DNA of 64,000 bases from Lunularia cruciata (Eukaryota; Streptophyta; Marchantiopsida; Lunulariales; Lunulariaceae): NCBI GenBank assembly GCA_948567375.1, contig OX419762.1, positions 55,136,841 through 55,200,840 of the forward strand, written 5' to 3'. Made by a program: the position numbers and the translations under genes. Of the stretch, positions 58,101-64,000 are shown in pieces. The notes under the pieces were generated by a model. It saw nothing but the letters and a program-made list of their open reading frames with translations, was not told the DNA's origin and did no database searches. Position 1 is the first letter of the stretch, and each line of letters opens with the position of its first letter.

Positions 58101-60611
58101 TCCAACCTTTGAATTTGATACCCGTTATTATTCACATTCACAAATCTGATCATGTACTCTCAGAGTGTTGAAATTGTACATAATTTTATCATCTTCCAAG
58201 AGAAAATGTTACCTTATTTTTCGTGTTTGTAGTCAAATAATTTACTCACGAAAGCTCACTCATCCCCAAATCTCCACAATACCACAGCTACACTCTACCG
58301 TACGTCCCAGTAATGGGTGAAAAGGGCGACCCCTAGTAAACACTAAGGATGGGAAGACGGTACACTCTACCGTACGTCCCAATAATGAAGGCATACAGAT
58401 CCTTGACCATATCATCATATCTTAGCGGCGAAGGTGTTAAGGAAAACCACAAATTGTCAAGAAGAATAAAGAAGTGAGTTGTAAATATGGTAGAAGGCAA
58501 GAAGCACCGAACCCAAAGTCGATATGAACGAGCGGGATAGAGCAGTTCGAAAGGATGTATATAAAGTAACAAGTATTGGCGTCCAGAACAGGTATGGTAT
58601 GCTCTCGCAATACATCGCGTAAATTTCTAATACTCTCTGGTCTCCGTTCTGTGGCATGACATCGAAGGTCTGGACCTAACAGACATCGTGTATTCACCTA
58701 GATTTGTGGACGTTTCGCGATTGTAATAAATAATGATGGTCTGCGATTCGAAGAAAACACTTCTATAACAACATATCATACTCCCCGGATAATCGGATTT
58801 GGTAGAATCCCCAGACTACTCCCTTATGTCTCGTGGGTCCAATGGCGTCCTTGCATAAATCTAAACGGATGGTAAGCTGATTGTTTGCGGCTTCGGCTCT
58901 ATGCTTAGTTCCAGTCCTTTCTGAACGTTTTGAGCAATCTACTACAATAGCGTCTGCTTTCGTCCATGTCCCACACGTACCTTTATGTTCAAGTTCACGA
59001 TTTCAAGGAAGGGTGTACGCTAAATAACGCCAAAGAGCTAAAACCGACATTCAAGGCATTCAGAAGTTGTTTTCCTAACCATATACTTTTGTAAAACATG
59101 AGCCCCGAGTTGCAAACGTTTCTTGAAATCTTTGCTCTAAGGATGTGATAATATACTGTACAAGCAGGAATGATTCGATCTGGAGTAGAGAATGTGATTG
59201 ACGAATATCAGCCAAATAGAATACCATGAAGGAACAGAAGAGGAAAGTGAATTGACAGGAACCGTTATTTGTGCATAAAGTGTTAACAAGGATGATCAGT
59301 TATGATAAGGTTTACATGAATTCGTAATTGTTACAAGTAGAGGGATTGAAGTGTTGACCCTCAGCTACAGTGTGAGTATTGTACTTCAGTGGCCCAAAGT
59401 TAAAACTCTTGAAGCTAGATCTCAACCACACACCAAGTCCATTGCCCTTTTCCGAATTGTCAGAGAGTTCTGATGATATTCTCGCGTCTCAGGGGTAGCT
59501 CCCTTCCGCGTTATAATCATGAGGTTGGCAGACCCTTATTGGAATTGCAGAATCTGAAGATTACCTGCAGATATGGGGCAGAAAGAGTTGTCGTGCCCCG
59601 TCAACAAGTGAGAACGGCAAAGTGTTCCTTTCCCAAAAGCTCTTGCTTTCTGGAACTCTTCCACTTCTACGAGCATACTATAATAACTACCAAAGTACCA
59701 GTTCCAACAAATCTGTCTATGGCCATCAAAAGTTCCAGTGGATTCTAGCTACTTGCAGCATCAAAAGTGGTTTCTATATCCTTGCGATCTATTGGGATGC
59801 AAAATAATAATCAACTGTAGGTCTGCAGGCAATCTTCTCTCTCTTACCTACCTCGCTCATTCAACTTACTCAATATTCATCATTTCTAATAAACAGATTT
59901 CAGCGTCTCAACTATGTCAATCATCCGAGAAAACCGTATGCCCTGGACAGGATCTCAAGAGGAACCTGACCATGAATCTGTAAAGAAAACTTCCAAATTC
60001 CTCGGTGTAGACATTCTCACCTAATCGCATATGGCTTGTCAAATATACTCTAAGACTGACCGCTTTGTCGTAAGAAAGCGGTTGCTGGTGCAGCCCTTTT
60101 GCTTTCCTCACTTTCTGTTTCCTGTCCAATCGCAATAGTGGTCAATAACTTCCTTTCTGCCGACCAATTTGAAATGAATATCTGGTGATAGCGAACACAC
60201 GACCAGCCGACTACAGAAGGTATACTTCAAGCACTGGAGAAGTTACAATGACACAGGAACGGGGTACCAAGTATTGCAACGACAAAATTCTGATCCATGT
60301 GTAAAATATAGCTTATTCAGTAACTCCTATTTCTCCTCACTCCACGCCGCCCACGCGCACTGAACGCAACTCGTGGGTAGAGGTCAACATTGACTCCTTG
60401 TCAAGTGACAAAGACCATGGACCCATGTCATGGAGGTTGGCTTCATAGTTCACTACTGTATTGCATCTCCTGAGATCACGGATCCTTCCTTTTGTACATC
60501 AAGAGAAGGAGACCATGTCATTCATTTCAGCTACTTAATGGCGGACAATTTCGTCGTGAAACCTTTCTCGCAAACGAGGTCATCGCACGTCATTTCCATC
60601 TCACTGTGCAC
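55136..60611. other. Host intergenic region, no supportable gene
   Basis: Open frames at 55402-55611, 56180-56440 and 59473-59748 (plus) are 69-91 codons long, lack motifs and are not called. The sequence is low-copy in character, with no transposon signature found. Confidence 0.4.
58289..58387 (+). repeat. 27-bp direct repeat, 72 bp apart
   Basis: TACACTCTACCGTACGTCCC followed by a near-identical tail occurs at 58289-58315 and 58361-58387, with one difference (CAGTAATG against CAATAATG). Confidence 0.85.
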
Positions 60612-60702
60612 ATTCATGGATCCTCTTAAGGTTTAGAATAACCTCAACCTTCGAGCTTAGTTTGAGGTTTTTCTAAACCTCAAATTAAGAGGATCCATGA
60701 AT
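60612..60702. repeat. Hairpin with arms of about 36-41 bp
   Basis: 60612-60647 (ATTCATGGATCCTCTTAAGG...) pairs with 60662-60702. The outer 17 bases match exactly; a small insertion and substitutions lie in the inner part. Confidence 0.85.
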
Positions 60703-61338
60703 TTGGGAAGGTTGACATCATACGTTCAAGCAAAATCAAGAAGACGCAGAAGATAAAACTGGTTGCACATCCCAAGTGAAGTTGCCTTTAGTTACAAAGT
60801 TTATTTCCACTTTTACCTGTGGAAATCACCTACACTGGAATTGCCGTCGATGTAAATGGTACGATGAATGTATCTGCAGTGAAATAACGTGATACGAATG
60901 GATATCAGCACTGGAAATCAGCAGACCAAGACATCCTTGACCTCCTTTTCTTATCTCCTTGGTACATCATCTATAGATTGGACAGTGTTAAACTCCAACT
61001 AGAGTACAGGCACTCCATCCTCATATGATATTGCGAATAAACGTGCCCGTGTGCTCTAAATGGTGTGTAGAATCAGAAGAAGCTTCGCTAAAGTGCATTG
61101 ACATTGCCTTGCCCTTTACAGTTATGTGCTTGTAGATATCCTAACTTATGTTCATTTCACTTAGAAGGGCCTAGGGACTTAAGGGGCCCTTCTAAGTGAA
61201 ATATTTCATGCCAATTTACTTATACTACTTTTGATGCACAGAGGGTAAATTAGACTTACGATTTCTATATATTGTAGGCAATCTAGCAAATTAAAGTCGC
61301 AATCAAAGGGAATAACAAGGGATTAAAACTTGAATTCA
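60703..61338. other. Intergenic region
   Basis: No gene seen. It contains the 18-bp hairpin at 61154-61202. Confidence 0.4.
61154..61202. repeat. Perfect 18-bp hairpin
   Basis: ATTTCACTTAGAAGGGCC (61154-61171) and its exact reverse complement (61185-61202), with a 13-base loop. Confidence 0.85.
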
Positions 61339-62130
61339 TAAAGAGGAAGTGTTGATGAGTATTTTAAGCTACATTATCTGGCGGACTGAAAGAGCTAGAG
61401 AACTTAAGTTCTAACAAAGATAAGATTAGTACAAGTGAAGATGCAGTCACTTAAAACGGTATTAGTAGAAGGCTCTCAAACAAGAGGAGCAAAGGATAAG
61501 AGTAGTGCGAGAGAAGATACAGTCACTTAAAACAGTATAAGTAGAAGGCGCTTCAACAAGAAGAGGAGACATACCAAAATGGATACTGAACATGGAAGAG
61601 GCAAGGGACCTCAATATCGGGAAAATTGATGTGACGGATTTCTCGAGCTCTTTCGATTAAACATGTTATTAATTCAATGGAAAGAGCTCAAAAAGAAGCC
61701 CCCTTTGGATTTGACCAAGATCAAATAATACATAACCAGTATGAGTATACAAAGTAATATGACGAAGTATTGAGATCAAAGTCGTAGCAATAGATGAAAC
61801 CATTAAGAGTATGAGAGAGATTCAAAGTGATACAGAGCTTGAGACCAAAACCTTGCTAGATTAAAGCTAAATACATGGCCACAAAGAGGAGATGTTAATA
61901 AGCACTTTAAGATACTTAATATAGTATAGCAAATTGAAGGAGTTGGAGACCTTAATCTTTTAGAGCATAAACTATAGGAGTATTTGCAAAGAGAAAAGTG
62001 CACAAGAGGATAGAGTTAGCTAGATAAATAACAGTGTGAGACTTTTCAACTAGAAGAGAAGACATTGCATAAATGGAAATTCAAGATAGGTTTAGAGCAG
62101 ACACAGCACCAACATGGAAGAGGAGAGAGA
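61339..62130. repeat. Diverged repeat block with a 75-bp tandem duplication
   Basis: 61419-61493 and 61494-61568 are tandem copies (shared CAGTCACTTAAAAC and GTAGAAGGC). On a larger scale 61339-61620 resembles 61884-62130, offset about 545 then 522 bases (AAAGAGGA.. start and CATGGAAGAGG end). It may be a decayed LTR pair or nested repeat; no coding motif is seen. Confidence 0.5.
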
Positions 62131-62774
62131 TCGGGATATGGAACGAAATCGATCATCTTGTCAATGAGTTTGTATTTTATTTTGGAGGATTATATAAAAG
62201 GAGTTTTACATATGGAGAAAAGAAGCGGAGTCGGATGTTTCAAATGAAAACTAAGCGAAAGCGGGGGAGAAGGGAAAGCGTGCAGCGGCATTTGTTAATC
62301 AGGATGGGCATAATCGACCCCTTCACATGAGAGGAGAGGGAAGGGGAGAGAGAGAGAAAGGAGGCAAGGAATGAAAGGATATTCTAGAGTTTTAGAGACT
62401 TCACCAGCCTACATCACATGAGTGAATAGCCGGGTCTATTTGTTTTTCAATTTTGGTTCCATTGGTACCTAGATTGAAGGCTATGGAGAATTGAAAGAAA
62501 GTTATGAACACTTTTAGGTTTTTTAGGGTTTAGAGAGATTATTCACATTAAGAGTGATGGGTCTGGAATTTTTGTTTTGTAATCTCTTGCTATTCATGCT
62601 TGAGTTCCATGGGAACTTAGTTTGAAAACTTTTGAGATGAAAATTGGAAATTATGACAGTTTATAGTCTTTAGGGTTTGTAGAGATTGTATTTACTCATA
62701 TGAGTTGGGATGTGAGGGGTTGTGGTTTTGCAAGTATATAGAGAAGGGCATCATGGGTCACAATAGTTATTCTT
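62131..62774. other. Spacer or 5' leader of the LINE-like relic
   Basis: Purine-rich at 62330-62400, otherwise AT-rich. No gene is called. It may contain the untranslated leader of the downstream relic. Confidence 0.35.
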
Positions 62775-64000
62775 GTGCTAGCCATGGCTACACTTCTTCA
62801 TATGGGGTCGCCTAGAGCAGCTCGGGATGTACCATGCCCGGTGTATCATAGAGATTTTACCTTGCAAGGAGTAAAGACCCATGTGGGAAGGATGCACAAA
62901 AACTATGATTGGACCACTTGGGATGCTCACGTGGCGAGTGACCACATCTACAGTGGTGACATTCAAGGACTACACATGCTTCCTCTATCCCTTCATTGAC
63001 TGTTCCAGGAATACAGATAGAATTGTGGGAGTGCTTAGTATCTTAGGCAGGTTGTATCTTGGGGTTATTTGAGACTGGTTTTCCATGTCCACATATATTC
63101 CATAGGCTACCCCATACACTCCATGATGAGGCTAGACATGCTTCTTTTTTTACCACTTGATCATTTAGCAGGTGATTCCTTGGACGAGTTAGCATGGTTC
63201 TTATTCCTCTTACTCCCTTTATGGTGCCTTTGCTATGCTAGAGAAGGACATGCATGGAATATAAACGTGGCTGCTAGATTTTGTAAATTCTGAGTGGAGT
63301 ATTGTACTGCATTGCAAGAGGAGTGTGTTAGGGCTGCACATTTTAGGAGATAGATTCTGCCATAGGATACCACAAAGTCCACAAGATTACAATGGTGTAG
63401 GATATTGGGTAAGGCAGGAGAATTTAGTAGAGCAGAACAAGCATTACACCTTCTGTTTATGGCCAGTCCCACTGATGAGACTATCTCTTCCATGCACTCA
63501 CTACATCCTATGGCAAGAGAGGGAGTACCATAAGAGGTCTAAGAATATTAGCTTGAGCAGCTTTTATGTCTTGATAGGTTACTATTTTCACAAGTGTTGT
63601 GCTTTGCCCCTTGCTTCTCCTTTTTTGCTTGTCAAGGATGATATATGAGCATCTTAGAGATTTCTTTCAAGCAAATGATCCTTCTAGTGGATTTATAAAG
63701 CTATTTTAGGTGGCTATAGTAGTAGCAAGGGACATATTCCTATGCAAATTAGTTGGGTGTTAGCGGTTAGTTGACTTCTCATGATAAAGAAGAGCATAAG
63801 GTGCATTAGACCAGTTGTAATTAGAGAGATCTTTTGCACTTATTTAGCCACACCATTGTCCTTCAACATTAATCTCACTTCCAAGAGCACCTTAGTCCAT
63901 ATCAATTTGGAGTAGCTACATTTGGAGGTCGCAAAGCTATTTCCCTAGGTATTAGGGCACTCCTAGATATCCATCTAAAATGGGTTATCCTATAGGTGGA
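62775..64000 (+). pseudogene. LINE-like polyprotein relic with C2H2-type finger and RT-type sequence, runs off the window
   Basis: 62775-62999 is open and carries CPVYHRDFTLQGVKTHVGRM followed by H (62835-62897). This is a C2H2-type finger with the second Cys changed to Tyr by one base. After a decayed middle, RT-type sequence appears. IKKSIRCIRPVVIREIF (about 63795-63835) fits the RT block with Lys/Gly-x-x-x-Arg-Pro-Ile, and HLSPYQFGVATFGGRKAIS then LGIRALLDIHLKWVIL (63882-63996) fits the next conserved block of non-LTR RTs (x-P-x-Q-x-G-V-x-x-x-x-G). A finger N-terminal to RT is usual for several LINE groups. The catalytic Y/F-x-D-D box would lie beyond 64000. Stops are frequent. Confidence 0.5.

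Noticed and set aside
1..64000. CRISPR arrays, rRNA genes, bacterial operons
   Set aside because: No regular short repeat-spacer pattern, no rRNA-like conserved blocks, and the gene structure is eukaryotic with introns.

Overview
The window looks like nuclear DNA of a land plant, or another streptophyte, that is rich in transposons. The evidence is a multi-exon organellar glyoxalase II gene with GT/AG introns, a PIF/Harbinger element with its Myb/SANT partner gene, plant-type Ty3/gypsy elements and LINE-type coding remnants. I cannot name the species. The gypsy and LINE proteins remind me of those from non-seed plants and charophytes, but that is from memory and not searched. Low-copy host sequence is confined to about 12.3-14.7 kb and 43.7-61 kb; the rest is nested or decayed mobile DNA.

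Left part, 1-12.3 kb. A truncated Ty3/gypsy copy (M2, minus strand, about 1.06-7.09 kb) is split by a 3.7-kb element (A, 2668-6353). Next come an internally deleted Harbinger derivative (7595-8395) and, head to tail with it, a nearly complete Harbinger element (about 8430-11805). The latter has a transposase gene with three nonsense codons and a convergent Myb/SANT-like gene. Short tandem duplications follow (11547-12299).

12.3-23.8 kb. A small secreted proline-rich protein gene with a good TATA box lies at 13074-13475 (minus). A second 3.7-kb element (B, 14969-18685, minus) sits inside an older coiled-coil coding remnant. A purine-rich repeat tract and a run of 23 C follow.

23.8-43.6 kb is a three-level nest. 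Element M1 (plus) is a Ty3/gypsy relic with two CCHC knuckles, protease, a C5 cytosine methyltransferase-like domain, reverse transcriptase, RNase H, integrase and a terminal PHD finger. A second gypsy element (G1, minus, 30054-39438, perfect TCTAT target duplication, intact PBS) landed inside the methyltransferase region. A third 3.7-kb element (C, 33257-37002, plus) landed inside the RT region of G1. The G1 LTR carries an array of heat-shock-element-like GAAGCTTC palindromes upstream of its TATA box.

43.7-64 kb. Possible leucine-rich-repeat exon remnants lie at 44.35-45.1 kb. An eight-exon glyoxalase II gene follows (47197-50791, minus), then an unrecognised small basic protein gene (54725-55135, minus), long stretches without recognisable coding, a diverged repeat block (61.3-62.1 kb), and a LINE-like relic with a C2H2-type finger and RT-type sequence running off the right edge.

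Two things stand out. One is the gypsy element that pairs a DNA methyltransferase with a PHD reader. The other is the family of 3.7-kb TG...CA units with 5-bp target duplications and one long coiled-coil ORF but no recognisable polymerase, integrase or paired LTRs. Nearly all mobile ORFs are broken by TAG/TGA codons of a kind expected from C-to-T decay.
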